Shown: in pieces, positions 46,724-59,600 of the stretch
How the letters are laid out: each line of letters begins with the position of its first letter
How positions within the stretch are numbered: position 1 is the stretch's first letter
From: Macrostomum hystrix
Taxonomy: Eukaryota > Platyhelminthes > Macrostomidae
DNA: 64,000 nt
Direction: 5' to 3'
Assembly: GCA_950097015.1 (NCBI GenBank)
Contig: CATNEN010000007.1
Location: 6,868,501-6,932,500 of the forward strand
The notes under the pieces: model-generated
Told to the model about the DNA's origin: nothing
What the model saw: the letters and a program-made list of their open reading frames with translations, nothing else
The model's database searches: none
Position numbers and translations under genes: made by a program

Positions 46724-48856
46724 GGGACTGTGAGCAATGGTCCATTCTGCCCAAAAATAGTACGGCAGGCCCCCCAGCTACCCAATTTAATGTAAACTCA
46801 CCGCGGATTCGAGCTCCGGGACTTTGGAGCGTGAGTTGGATGTGCTCCCCCTCCGAATTACTGTAAGTCAGCCAAAATACAGACAGCAATAGCGCCCGCT
46901 TTAAGTTCGGCAGATTGCCTTTATCATAAACATCAAGAGGAGAAGCAAGCATATCATACTGGCCCCCATAACAAGCCGCCCGGATAACACAATTCCCAAA
47001 TTATCAGGGGACTTCTCTCTATTTTTTAGAGAACTGCACAAAATATAAATCAAACTTAGCGGCACAAGACGACTGGAAACTAAAACGAAGCTCTAGCAAA
47101 ATACATAACAAAAACACCTATAATCAGATAACGGTTGCCCTGAGGCCTAAGTAGCCATGCAAGTAGCCTAGGTTACTAATGCAATTGGCTCAAGTACTTT
47201 AAAAATAGGAAACTGTTTATTTGCAAATGTGTGCACTGTACTGGTAACAGTGATTTGTTTTCACATTGTTCAAAGCACAGCCTTTGAAGTTGAATTCAAG
47301 GGCCACAACTCTCCGCAAAATGAGCGTGCAAAGCCTTCTCTCCACCAGCGGGCTTTGCTGTAGATACTCCTAGATGAAGATGTAGATGCTGGTGCAACTT
47401 CCTGGAAAAATACCTTTCTCGGAATGAGCCCGTGCTTTGCACTCACCATTATCTCCTTGGATGAGCAGGCGATCAGGTGTGAAAGCGGTGATTAACGGCA
47501 GTCACAGTAAGAAACCTAGTTTTTTAGTGGGAATGCAACAGCAACAGAGTTTAGGGGGCTACTAAACTAATCTTGAGCAGTTTTCTCAAGATGGCATCAA
47601 TTGACAAGACAGCGTCTCCCTAAAATATCCCCCCTGTCGGCACAAATGAATCCTTTGGCCGCCCAATCCGGCGCTGGCTCGACAGGCGGGCCCAGCCCAC
47701 CCCGATCCCTTGTTTGCTGGGCCCGTTGCCAATGGCGACCGCTCAAACTGCTACCTCTGCGAGCGGCTCCAAGCCTCTGCAGTCCTTTGAGTCAGTAGTG
47801 CCAGGACTCTTCTATCTCTCCGACTTGCTTTTTGTATTGCTGCCGTTTTAGTCGCTCCTCAACTGGCAGTAGTTAGGAACAACTCACGCAGCGACTTGGG
47901 GAGCGGGGGAGAGTGGCGCTCTCCCAGTACAGAAATCCTTACGCAGGCCTTCCTTTGTCAGTTTTTCACAGTTCAGACTCTTAATAGCTCTGGCTGGGTC
48001 CTCCATTTTTCAATCTATTCTCTACTTTCTCTATCGACTCTCCCTCTGACTCGCTTTCGCTTTCTGCCTAACTACATGGCTGGCCATTGTTCCAATGCGA
48101 CTCCATTTCCCCTTGTCCCGTATTTATAAAATCTTTTCTGGGATTTCGGGTGGCTTCAAAGTGCTATTCAACTCATTCTCTGCTTGACGTTTTTCGGCAT
48201 AATGCGCTCGAGCCGCGGTCCATTGAAGCTGCAAGCTCCAAATGAAAGAGGCGGTAGCCAGCACACAGATTCCATTGCATCTAATTGAAGCAGGCGTTTC
48301 GGCTAAAAATAGCCTTTTAAATGTGTACGAAATTGCAGTCTGTTTAACAGCGATCTATACGCCGGCTTTTAAAAAAAGCTTTTTTCATTGAATTTTCTAA
48401 TAAGTGAATAAGTAGAATTTCGTAGAATATTCCTTCAGTGATCTTCCTAAATAATACCGTGTCCATTCCTGTCATTTTCTTGCTATCTTTTTTACTTTGC
48501 AATCAAACAGTTTTGAGTGTAACTGCTTGATTTGAACAATGAGTGAGTCTTCTGTAAAAACGTCTGCCCCACAAACTACATGGCAGCGTTAGACTTGACA
48601 GAGAGTTTTACAGTCCTCGGCATGGAAATGTGGCAACAGAAACAAACGGTTGGACACTGTTGGCAGCCTCTTCACTAATTCTCAGTTTCATTAGCGGTGT
48701 GTAGTTCATCCCAGACGTTTATAATCAATGACAACTGGCGCTTGTGATGCCCCACAACAGCAAACTGAGGCCTACAACTGCCACCAAGGAGGAAGCATTA
48801 GACCGAGTGGGAGTGGAAATAGCTGAGTAAAACAACCCTCCCAAAAGTGTCACTCC
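46724..48856. other. Upstream region of polycystin (promoter side)
   Basis: Mixed AT-rich DNA between polycystin exon 1 and the 15-bp array. The minus ORF 46698-46952 may represent a 5' exon (see exon 1). Otherwise I see no gene; the plus ORFs at 47601 and 47896 have no recognisable domain. Confidence 0.4.
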
Positions 48857-51020
48857 AATGAGAACCGCCCTAATGAGAACCGCCGTAATGAGAACCGCCC
48901 TAATAAGAACCGCCCTAATGAGAATCACCCTAATGAGAACCGCCCTAATGAGAATCACCCTAATAAGAACCGCCCTAATGAGAATCACCCTAATGAGAAC
49001 CGCCCTAATGAGAACCGCCCTAATGAGAATCACCCTAATGAGAATCGCCCTAATGAGAACCGCCCTAATGAGAACCGCCCTAATGAGAATCGCCCTAATG
49101 AGAACCGCCCTAATGAGAACCGCCCTAATGAGAATCACCCTAATGAGAATCGCCCTAATGAGAATCGCCCTAATGAGAACCGCCCTAATGAGAATCGCCC
49201 TAATGAGAACCGCCCTAATGAGAACCGCCCTAATGAGAATCACCCTAATAAGAATCGCCCTAATGAGAATCACCCTAATAAGAATCGCCCTAATGAGAAT
49301 CACCCTAATGAGAACCGCCCTAATGAGAACCGCCCTAATGAGAATCGCCCTAATGAGAACCGCCCTAATGAGAACCGCCCTAATGAGAACCGCCCTAATG
49401 AGAATCACCCTAATGAGAATCGCCCTAATGAGAACCGCCCTAATGAGAACCGCCGTAATGAGAACCGCCCTAATAAGAACCGCCCTAATGAGAATCACCC
49501 TAATGAGAACCGCCCTAATGAGAATCACCCTAATAAGAACCGCCCTAATGAGAATCACCCTAATGAGAACCGCCCTAATGAGAACCGCCCTAATGAGAAT
49601 CACCCTAATGAGAATCGCCCTAATGAGAACCGCCCTAATGAGAACCGCCCTAATGAGAATCGCCCTAATGAGAACCGCCCTAATGAGAACCGCCCTAATG
49701 AGAATCACCCTAATGAGAATCGCCCTAATGAGAATCGCCCTAATGAGAACCGCCCTAATGAGAATCGCCCTAATGAGAACCGCCCTAATGAGAACCGCCC
49801 TAATGAGAATCACCCTAATAAGAATCGCCCTAATGAGAATCACCCTAATAAGAATCGCCCTAATGAGAATCACCCTAATGAGAACCGCCCTAATGAGAAC
49901 CGCCCTAATGAGAATCGCCCTAATGAGAACCGCCCTAATGAGAACCGCCCTAATGAGAACCGCCCTAATGAGAATCACCCTAATGAGAATCGCCCTAATG
50001 AGAACCGCCCTAATGAGAATCGCCCTAATGAGAACCGCCCTAATGAGAATCACCCTAATGAGAATCGCCCTAATGAGAACCGCCCTAATGAGAATCGCCC
50101 TAATGAGAACCGCCCTAATGAGAACCGCCCTAATGAGAATCACCCTAATAAGAATCGCCCTAATGAGAATCACCCTAATGAGAACCGCCCTAATGAGAAC
50201 CGCCCTAATGAGAATCGCCCTAATGAGAACCGCCCTAATGAGAACCGCCCTAATGAGAACCGCCCTAATGAGAATCACCCTAATGAGAATCGCCCTAATG
50301 AGAACCGCCCTAATGAGAATCGCCCTAATGAGAATCGCCCTAATGAGAACCGCCCTAATGAGAATCGCCCTAATGAGAATCGCCCTAATGAGAACCGCCC
50401 TAATGAGAACCGCCCTAATGAGAACCGCCCTAATGAGAATCACCCTAATAAGAATCGCCCTAATGAGAACCGCCCTAATGAGAATCGCCCTAATGAGAAC
50501 CGCCCTAATGAGAATCGCCCTAATGAGAACCGCCCTAATGAGAATCGCCCTAATGAGAATCGCCCTAATGAGAATCGCCCTAATGAGAACCGCCCTAATG
50601 AGAACCGCCCTAATGAGAACCGCCCTAATGAGAATCGCCCTAATGAGAACCGCCCTAATGAGAACCGCCCTAATGAGAATCGCCCTAATGAGAACCGCCC
50701 TAATGAGAACCGCCCTAATGAGAATCGCCCTAATGAGAATCGCCCTAATGAGAATCGCCCTAATGAGAATCGCCCCAGCGAGAATCGCCCAGCGAGAATC
50801 GCCCAGCGAGAATCGCCCAGCGAGAATCGCTCCAGCGAGAATCGCCCCAGCGAGAATCGCCCCAGCGAGAATCGCCCCAACGAGAATCGCCCCAGCGAGA
50901 ATCGCCCCAGCGAGAATCGCCCCAGCGAGAATCGCCCCAGCGAGAATCGCCCCAGCGAGAATCGCCCCAGCGAGAATCGCCCCAGCGAGAATCGCCCCAG
51001 CGAGAATCGCCCCAGCGATT
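48857..51020. repeat. 2.2-kb minisatellite, 15-bp unit, between divergent genes
   Basis: Units are TAATGAGAA(C/T)C(G/A)CCC up to about 50770, then a related 13-15-bp subfamily GCGAGAATCGCCCCA to 51020. There are about 145 units. Because the period is a multiple of three and lacks stops, both strands carry ORFs longer than 550 codons; these are artefacts. The C/T and G/A variants form a higher-order pattern (see findings). Confidence 0.97.
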
Positions 51021-51215
51021 AGGATTAGACATTAGGAATTGCCACAGACATTAGTAATGACTAGTAACTAAGTATCGATATGGAACTCCACCCTGCCATA
51101 AATTTTGGCCATAGAACAAAGTAAGAATAGAAACGTTATTTGAATGAAAATCAAGGAATTTCTAGCGATGACATGGTGCTCATCAAACATAACAAACGTA
51201 TTTTACTGAAAGAGT

Positions 51216-52660
51216 ATGTTTAACCTCTGCGACAATAAAGTGCAGCTGCTGCTGTACTGCAGCACCTTTTCCATTGTTTTTATTGGCATTTTCTATATAT
51301 ACATCGGCAGCTTCATTTTCTCCGAGTTTACGCCACTTCTTCCAGGTATATTTAAGGTGAGTGACAGCTAAACTCTTGGAAAAATAGTGCTGAGTGTTCA
51401 GATAAGTCACAGTCGCGTACTTTAAATGTGGTGTGAATAGTGTAAAAAAAGCATTGGTTCTCAGGTAGGGAGCATTGCTCTCAGGTAGGGAGCATTGTTC
51501 TCAGGTAGGGAGCATTGGTTCTCAGGTAGGGAGCATTGGTTCTCAGGTAGGGAGCATTGGTTCTCAGGTAGGGAGCATTGGTTCTCAGGTAGGGAGCATT
51601 GGTTCTCAGGTAGGGAGCATTGGTTCTCAGGTAGGGAGCATTGGTTCTCAGGTAGGGAGCATTGGTTCTCAGGTAGGGAGCATTGGTTCTCAGGTAGGGA
51701 GCATTGGTTCTCAGGTAGGGAGCATTGGTTCTCAGGTAGGGAGCATTGCTCTCAGGTAGGGAGCATTGGTTCTCAGGTAGGGAGCATTGATTCTCAGGTA
51801 GGGAGCATTGGTTCTCAGGTAGGGAGCATTGGTTCTCAGGTAGGGAGCATTATTTTCAGGTAGGGAGCATTATTTTCAGGTAGGGAGCATTATTCTCAGG
51901 TAGGGAGCATTGGTTAGGTGGCATAGTTTTTCTGCTAAGGGCGGGGGGCAAAATCTGCTCATCTTTTAAGAAAGAACTTATTCGTTAAAGGATTTAAAGG
52001 GCTAAATTACTACTATTTAGTCTACTTTAGGAGTTACTTAAATAGACTAAAAATAAGTTCCGAAACAGATTAGATGCGCGGTCGAAAGTGAATCCAACCT
52101 GACAACAGGGTCTGATTGACTAATTAATACGCATTTCTTTAATTTGGTGATTGCTAAGCTGAGCGAAAAAGGTTTCTAAGTTGAGTGAATGCTACCAACT
52201 CCGACTCTAGAATCCTCTGTGGGGCCTGATCTACCTGCACTTCATAGTCATCGGGATATACACGCTGGTGTCCGGGTACATCGGCCTGAACGGTGTTGAC
52301 AAGTACGACATGGGCAGCATCTGGCTGCACCGGATCCTGGTTCTTGTGCTCATCGGCCTGCACGGCCTGGCCATCTATGCGTTCATGAAGGACGCCAGCT
52401 ACAACAGGGACCGCACGCGCGCCTACATGGCCCGCAACCTGAGCAGCATCCTCACCGCTGACGGCGTCTCGGCCGCCAAGACCAACGAGAAGTTGTGGAG
52501 TTATTTCGAAATGACTCTGAATTGCAAGCGGAAGCTGAACAATTGCGATGTTTCAGAGGCCATGAGCTACCTGATGTTCCGCTATAATGCCTTTGCTGTC
52601 TTCCTGCTCATCTGTTGCGCGCTGCTCATAGCTGACCTACTGCTCACATTTTTCCTGTAG
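51216..52660 (+). CDS. Four-TM membrane protein, tetraspanin-like layout
   Basis: Exons 51216-51356 (ATG, donor AAG|GTGAGT) and 52211-52660 (TAG) join in phase 0 into 196 aa. TM1 is about residues 10-32 (LLLYCSTFSIVFIGIFYIYI), TM2 53-75 (YLHFIVIGIYTLVSGYIG), TM3 86-105 (RILVLVLIGLHGLAIYAF) and TM4 175-195 (FAVFLLICCALLIADLLLTF). A ~70-residue loop between TM3 and TM4 has only two Cys (TLNCKRKLNNCD). The layout resembles tetraspanins but the CCG motif is missing, so the family call is weak. ATTAAA at 52789-52794 is a possible poly(A) signal. Confidence 0.65.
51460..51915. repeat. Minisatellite, 21-bp unit, in the four-TM gene intron
   Basis: About 22 units of GGTTCTCAGGTAGGGAGCAT plus T. It begins ~105 nt after the donor. 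Variants at the right end read TATTTTCAGG. Each unit contains CAGGTAGGG, which is a good donor-like sequence. Confidence 0.96.
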
Positions 52661-53334
52661 GTGGCGGATTCCTAGAATGCTTCTGTTGTGCTTCCATCGA
52701 GGGCTGTCATGAAAACTGATCCCCGTCTTTGCGTTGTTTCATTTGGTGATCATTTTGCCTAGAATAATGGATTATTGAGACTTTTCTTATTAAACTTTAT
52801 AATGCGTACGCTACGCTAACAAATATACTGCACACAATGGGAAGTGCTCTGCGAACTTGGTGAAATGCACTGCAATCCGTATGTACTGCGCATCACTATG
52901 AGAGACTTACTGCACAAATTCAATTGTCCCAATAGGCTATTTTAATTTTGCAGCATAGGGCTCGCATCTATAAAAAGAATAGTAGAACTAAACTTACTCC
53001 AAGCATGTTCATAGTATGCTTATTATGGCGTTTGCAAACCAGAAACAGCAATGTTCCAAATAATTTATTAGGATATGCAACATGCGTGCTACTTCAGTAG
53101 TATCAGCAGAGTGAAACAGTTTAACAAAAATTATCTATATACGAGTGCTTTTTAATAGCTAGACATCGCCACAAACAGCATGAAATACTTTTGCTATTTG
53201 CAACACGTGTGAGAAGGATTGTTTAGGGAAATTTCACGACATTGCTCGCGGCCACAATTTAAGTACTATTTAAGCGTTTCTATGCTCGAAGCTTTATGAA
53301 TACTTTCAAAAGCGGAACCAAATACTAACGACAA
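52661..53334. other. Spacer between convergent four-TM and SGSM genes
   Basis: AT-rich, with the presumed 3' UTR of the four-TM gene at its left end. I see no other feature. Confidence 0.4.
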
Positions 53335-53545
53335 CTCAAACCGGAAGGCTTCCAAACCGGAAGGTTTCCAAACCGGAAGGTTTCCAAACCGGAAGGTTTC
53401 CAAACCGGAAGGTTTCCAAACCGGAAGGTTTCCAAACCGGAAGGTTTCCAAACTGGAAGGTTTCCAAACCGGAAGGTTTCCAAACTGGAAGGTTTCCAAA
53501 CCGGAAGGTTTCCAAACTGGAAGGTTTCCAAACCGGAAACAGTCA
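53335..53545. repeat. Minisatellite, 16-bp unit AAACCGGAAGGTTTCC
   Basis: About 13 units. Each unit is a near-perfect palindrome (GGAAACC / GGTTTCC around CCGGAAGG), so a single strand could form short hairpins. Some units read AAACTGGAAGG. It lies about 75 bp downstream of the SGSM stop. Confidence 0.93.
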
Positions 53546-53617
53546 AGGGCGACAGAAGCTAAATGTTACTGATTTCTAGGAAATTAATTGCTAGATGGAA
53601 TGAAACGAGCTCTGTGC

Positions 53618-56600
53618 TCAGTTGCGTCCTCTGCTCAGCCGAATAGCCGAAGCGACCAGCTCGCGGGCCCAGCGCAGGATTCGCTGTGTGTTGTGCCGAC
53701 CGGCCATCTCTGCAAAGTTTTTTCAATTTCATTGATTTGCTTCTTATTACCTATATAGAATCTCTAAAAGTACACCGTTTTTCAAGATTTCTCTGCAATG
53801 CTAACTGTGCTACTGAGAGTATTATAAGTCGTCTTTGATATGACAACTAAAGTTTTATTAGTTCAATATGCAATCGCATTTTGCGATAGTAATACACTTA
53901 CGAAGAAAAAGAACACTATGTTTGAGGGGCTGCTTTTGTCGATTTACAAAGTCATTTTATAGGGCCGTTCAATTAGGAAAGTACAGTGCTCTTGAATCTT
54001 ATCAATAGATCGCTTTGAATTCAGCGAAAAATTAAAACGTATAGCTTGAATACGGCTAAGCTATAGACAAAGCAAGCTTCATAGACAAAGACTTTTCATC
54101 AAACTGGACATCTGCTATCTCCGCTATGCACTTTGTTAAATTGTGCTCATGAATAAATCCTACAAATGAACAAAAATTTACAGATCGTACCATCATAGAA
54201 CTGCATGATCTGATCAAAGTTCATGTCCCTGTCAAGAATGATGCGCCTGTACTCCTGCAGCATCGCCATAGCAACGAAAGCGCTGAAGCTCGCGCCGCAG
54301 TTGAGTAGCTCAGAGGCGGCCCAGGTGGTCTCCCAAATTAGCGCGACATCCTCGTGAGAGAACTCTGGCGATAGATTATTGACGTTCGATAGTGGTCGAT
54401 GGCTATTTTAAACACATTTTGGAAACCCTCCTTTATCACCCTCAACCCAGGCATGTGACTAACCGTAGCCAATCAAACCGCGACTTCTATTAGTACAACT
54501 TCTATGAGTACTTCTATGATTCAGACTTCCTGCTTCTATGAGTACAACATGATCTGTACTCATGTTGAAATCTGACCTCTAACGACCGAAACGCTTCTCT
54601 AACGATCCAAACGCTTCTCTAACGATCCAAACGCTTCTCTAACGACCCAAACGCTTCTCTAACGACCCAAACGCTTCTCTAACGACCCAAACGCTTCTCT
54701 AACGATCCAAACGCTTCTCTAACGACCCAAACGCTTCTCTAACGATCCAAACGCTTCTCTAACGACCCAAACGCTTCTCTAACGATCCAAACGCTTCTCT
54801 AACGACCCAAACGCTTCTCTAACGATCCAAACGCTTCTCTAAAAACCCAAACGCTTCTCTAAAGACTCAAACATTTCGTTATTATGTTCCAATGCATAGC
54901 ACAAAAATGTAGCCAAAGCGACGCACCAAACTTAAAGTCGTACAGAAACCAGCGCAGGAAGCGGCCGAACGGCTTCGTGACTCCGCTACCGTCGCTACTG
55001 CTATGTCGCACCAGGTGGCCATTCAGCTGCGGGTCCAGAACCTGCAGCAGCAGCCGCAGCGCGGTCACTCGAGGATCAGTCGAGACCGTGCTGGCATCGT
55101 CACCTGCGACGCCGTCGGGCGCTGACTGCGGCGGTCGGAGCCGAGATACGAGGTGGGAGAAGCAGGCCAGGGCCAGCCAGTCCTCCTGGACGGCGGACAG
55201 TAGCGGTGTCAGCAGGTCGCAGAAGCCGTCAGAGTAGCCGATCTGAAGTTTTTAGAAGGGAAACCTTGTATTATGTCTTGCGATTGTTTGACGCTCAACA
55301 GTTTGAAAGCCCAGCTGACCTCAAAGTGCTCCCAGACGTAGCAGCAGAGCACTATTCTCAGCCGGTCTAGAAACTGCTCAGCTGATAGGCCTCCAGATGG
55401 TGGGGGCAGCTGGCAGCGGGTCAAGTCGGTCTCCAGACAGCGCCAGCTGCTGGCTATGAGCTCCAGCAGCTCACCCTTCAGAGTTCAGGATTCGATTGAT
55501 CGATTATCACAGGTCTCAGAGAAAACACGAACCTCACAGACCTCACCGAGTACTCCCAAACCTAATCTAGACCTCACCGAGTACTCCCAAACCTAATCTA
55601 GACCTCACCGAGTACTCCCAAACCTAATCTAGACCTCACCGAGTACTCCCAAACCTAATCTAGACCTCACCGAGTACTCCCAAACCTAATCTAGACCTCA
55701 CCGAGTACTCCCAAACCTAATCTAGACCTCACCGAGTACACCCCGCCATTGGAGGCCGGGCTCGCAGGTGACAGAAGACTCTCCTGCGATGTTGAGAGTC
55801 TGCTAGAAGATTCTGCAATTTTTTGGCTGCGTGAGTTTTGAATAATTGATCAGTTAAGCACACAGCTGGTAAAAGTTTTTTATACCTGAATTAGATGCTT
55901 GCAGTGCTGATGTGTCCGTACCATCCGTGATGGAATCTAAAATATTTCGATGGGTAGTTTAAATTTGATGAAGCAAGCTAAAATGCAATTAATCAACACG
56001 TTAAAAATAAGAGAACTGAAAGGCAAAGACAAAAAATAAGCACTGCAATGTGTTTATCAAAAAATGTTCTCACTTGAAAATACAAATGGCTCTAGACCCA
56101 GAAAAAAATATTGTCCCCAATGTAGACGCAAAGCCTCTTACCCCAATGTACACGCTAAAACCTCTTACCCCAATGTACACGCTAAAACCTCTTACCCCAA
56201 TGTACACGCTAAAACCTCTTACCCAATGTACACGCTAAAACCTCTTACCCCAATCTACACGCTAAAACCTCTTACCCCAATGTACACGCTAAAACCTATT
56301 ACCCCAATCTACACGCTAAAACCTCTTACCCCAATGTACACGCTAAAACCTCTTACCCCAATGTACACGCTAAAACCTCTTACCCCAATGTACACGCTAA
56401 AACCTATTACCCCAATCTACACGCTAAAACCTCTTACCCCAATGTACACGCTAAAACCTCTTACCCCAATGTACACGCTAAAACCTATTACCCCAATCTA
56501 CACGCTAAAACCTCTTACCCCAATGTACACGCTAAAACCTCTTACCCCAATGTACACGCTAAAACCTCTTACCCAATGTACACGCTAAAACCTCTTACCC

Positions 56601-59600
56601 CAATGTACACGATAAAACCTATTACCCCAATCTACACGCTAAAACCTCTTACCCCAATGTACAAGACAACGCCGACACACCAAATCATCAAATCTCAGAC
56701 ACGCCAAAATGTCTCATGTACACATGCCATCAAAGCACCCCTAAATTTCTCACTTCAAGGTCCCTATTAGGTCGAATGCCCTCACCATCAGCCGCTGCAG
56801 CAGTCTCCCGCTTTCGTTGGCTACCCCCGCCGCCACTATCGCCACAGTTATGATTCGACAACTGTCGCCCTGCCGACGTCGCTGCCTCTTTGGCGCACTC
56901 CCGAACGATGATGTCCAACGGACTCCATTCGGACAGGCAGTTCTCCAACCGGGCCTGCAGATCTGTCTCAACATCGCGCCGCTCCGTCTCCGTGGCCTCC
57001 CAGGCTTGCACGCCTAGCAGCAGGGGCCAGGCCTAGCGGGCGGGCGTGGATTTGTTTGCGCACTGAGCTGTTTTTACTCTTTACTATTAAAAGTAGTAAT
57101 ATTTGAGAATAGGCACTCGTTTAAGCACTGTGTTTTAAGTTCCAGAGTTCGATAATAATAAACTCACGGCTAAACAATACTGGCGCTAAAAATACAAATA
57201 TAGGTCAATAATTTCAGCGGCAATTTCCAAATAAGTGATAGGAAAATGGCCTCTCGGGCTCCTGAAGAGTCAGCAATGGCTGAAGTGTTTGCTTTCCATC
57301 AGCACCCAGGGGGCTTTGGTTGGAGTACTTTCGATTCCAGACACTCGACGAGCTGCGTCACTGAGTTCCGATTTTGCCCGGTCAGTGCAACCTTGGATAC
57401 TCAAACTGATTTCTGCTGCGCAAAGTCTCAAAGAGTCTAGAACTTGGCACAGAAATGAGACTAGCAAATAGCTTTCAGCTGTGTTACAATAGATCCTAAT
57501 GAGGAGCCGCAGTCGATACATTTTCTATTATTTTTTCTCTAAGAAACCATTATCGTGTTCCGGAATTTTCTACCCTCCTCCACCTTTCTAAATGTGGAAT
57601 GTGAGGTATATCTGAATTAATGTGTCATGCTGACTTGTGGAGACAAGACAATGAACCAGACTTCAACTGGCTCTAGTTAGGCATGGCTGTTATTTCCCTT
57701 CTCTGTGGTTGCTTACTCTCGCGCTCCCTCCTTTTGCACTTTCTCCTTTCTCCCTCTATCTTTTCAACTTCCTAACCTTAACTTCTCTTTCCTCTCCCAC
57801 GTCTCTGATTGGCTAGCTTGTTCTCTCTCTTCGTCTCTCTTTCCTTACCCCTCCTTTTAAGCTCGTAACCTCTAGCCCGTCCTTCTGCCCTTCTGCCCCA
57901 TTCGAATGTACACTCGAATCCAAGCACCAAGAAGCCCCACTCCCCAATGTACACTCGAATCCAAGCACCTAGAAGCCTCACTTCCTAATGTACACTCGAA
58001 TCCAAGAACCTAGAAGCCTCACTCCCTAATGTACACTCGAATCCAAGCACCTAGAAGCCCCACTCCATAATTTACACTCGAATCCAAGCACCTAGAAGCC
58101 TCACTCCCTAATGTACACTCGAATCCAAGCACCTAGAAGCCCCACTCCATAATTTACACTCGAATCCAAGCACCTAGAAGCCTCACTCCCTAATGTACAC
58201 TCGAATCCAAGCACCTACTAGAGGTGCCACCTAGAAGCCCCACTCCATAATTTACACTCGAATCCAAGCACCTAGAAGCCCCACTCCATAATTTACACTC
58301 GAATCCAAGCACCTAGAAGCCTCACTCCCTAATGTACACTCGAATCCAAGCACCTAGAAGCCTCACTCCCTAATGTACACTCGAATCCAAGCACCTAGAA
58401 GCCTCACTCCCTAATGTACACTCGAATCCAAGCACCTAGAAGCCTCACTCCCTAATGTACACTCGAATCCAAGCACCTAGAAGCCTCACTCCCTAATGTA
58501 CACTCGAATCCAAGCACCTAGAAGCCTCACTCCCTAATGTACACTCGAATCCAAGCACCTAGAAGCCTCACTCCCTAATGTACACTCGAATCCAAGCACC
58601 TACTAGAGGTGCCACCTAGAAGCCCCACTCCATAATTTACACTCGAATCCAAGCACCTAGAAGCCCCACTCCATAATTTACACTCGAATCCAAGCACCTA
58701 GAAGCCTCACTCCCTAATGTACACTCGAATCCAAGAACCTAGAAGCCTCACTCCCTAATGTACACTCGAATCCAAGCACCTAGAAGCCCCACTCCATAAT
58801 TTACACTCGAATCCAAGCACCTAGAAGCCTCACTCCCTAATGTACACTCGAATCCAAGCACCTACTAGAGGTGCCACCTAGAAGCCCCACTCCATAATTT
58901 ACACTCGAATCCAAGCACCTAGAAGCCTCACTCCCTAATGTACACTCGAATCCAAGCACCTAGAAGCCTCACTCCCTAATGTACACTCGAATCCAAGCAC
59001 CTACTAGAGGTGCCACCTAGAAGCCCCACTCCATAATTTACACTCGAATCCAAGCACCTAGAAGCCCCACTCCATAATTTACACTCGAATCCAAGCACCT
59101 AGAAGCCTCACTCCCTAATGTACACTCGAATCCAAGAACCTAGAAGCCTCACTCCCTAATGTACACTCGAATCCAAGCACCTAGAAGCCCCACTCCATAA
59201 TTTACACTCGAATCCAAGCACCTAGAAGCCTCACTCCCTAATGTACACTCGAATCCAAGCACCTACTAGAGGTGCCACCTAGAAGCCCCACTCCATAATT
59301 TACACTAGAATCCAAAGGGACTTTAAAACATGTCTTTTGAACAAAGACCTCAGCTTACTTAATATTCTGTAATCTAATTGCAATGAATGACAAGAATTTA
59401 TTATTGATTATGCTGCTATTGTGATGGTCAAATCTGAGTTCTCTAGCCGAGAATTCCTCTTTGATGTCACAAGTCAGCCAGACACTAGGGTCGGGGTCAG
59501 ATCTCCCATAGCAACACAGTGCAATTATCTTGCCTTGTCTAGAACAAAAACAATTAGAATGCGCCGGCTCAAGCTGAAGATTGAGTTGACTTTGAGTCTA

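Noticed and set aside
48725-51035. Very long ORFs on both strands (570-725 codons) encoding ALMRT or LIRAV repeats
   Set aside because: They are produced by a stop-free 15-bp tandem repeat whose period is a multiple of three. Both strands are open at once and composition is not protein-like.
55733-55812. Extra SGSM exon (NLLADSQHRRRV...)
   Set aside because: It has splice-like ends but breaks the phase-0 join between the 55886 and 55475 exons that restores the SGSM ELLELIA...TRC segment.
56064-56770. Plus ORFs with TLKPLTPMY repeats
   Set aside because: Generated by the 27-bp minisatellite in an SGSM intron.
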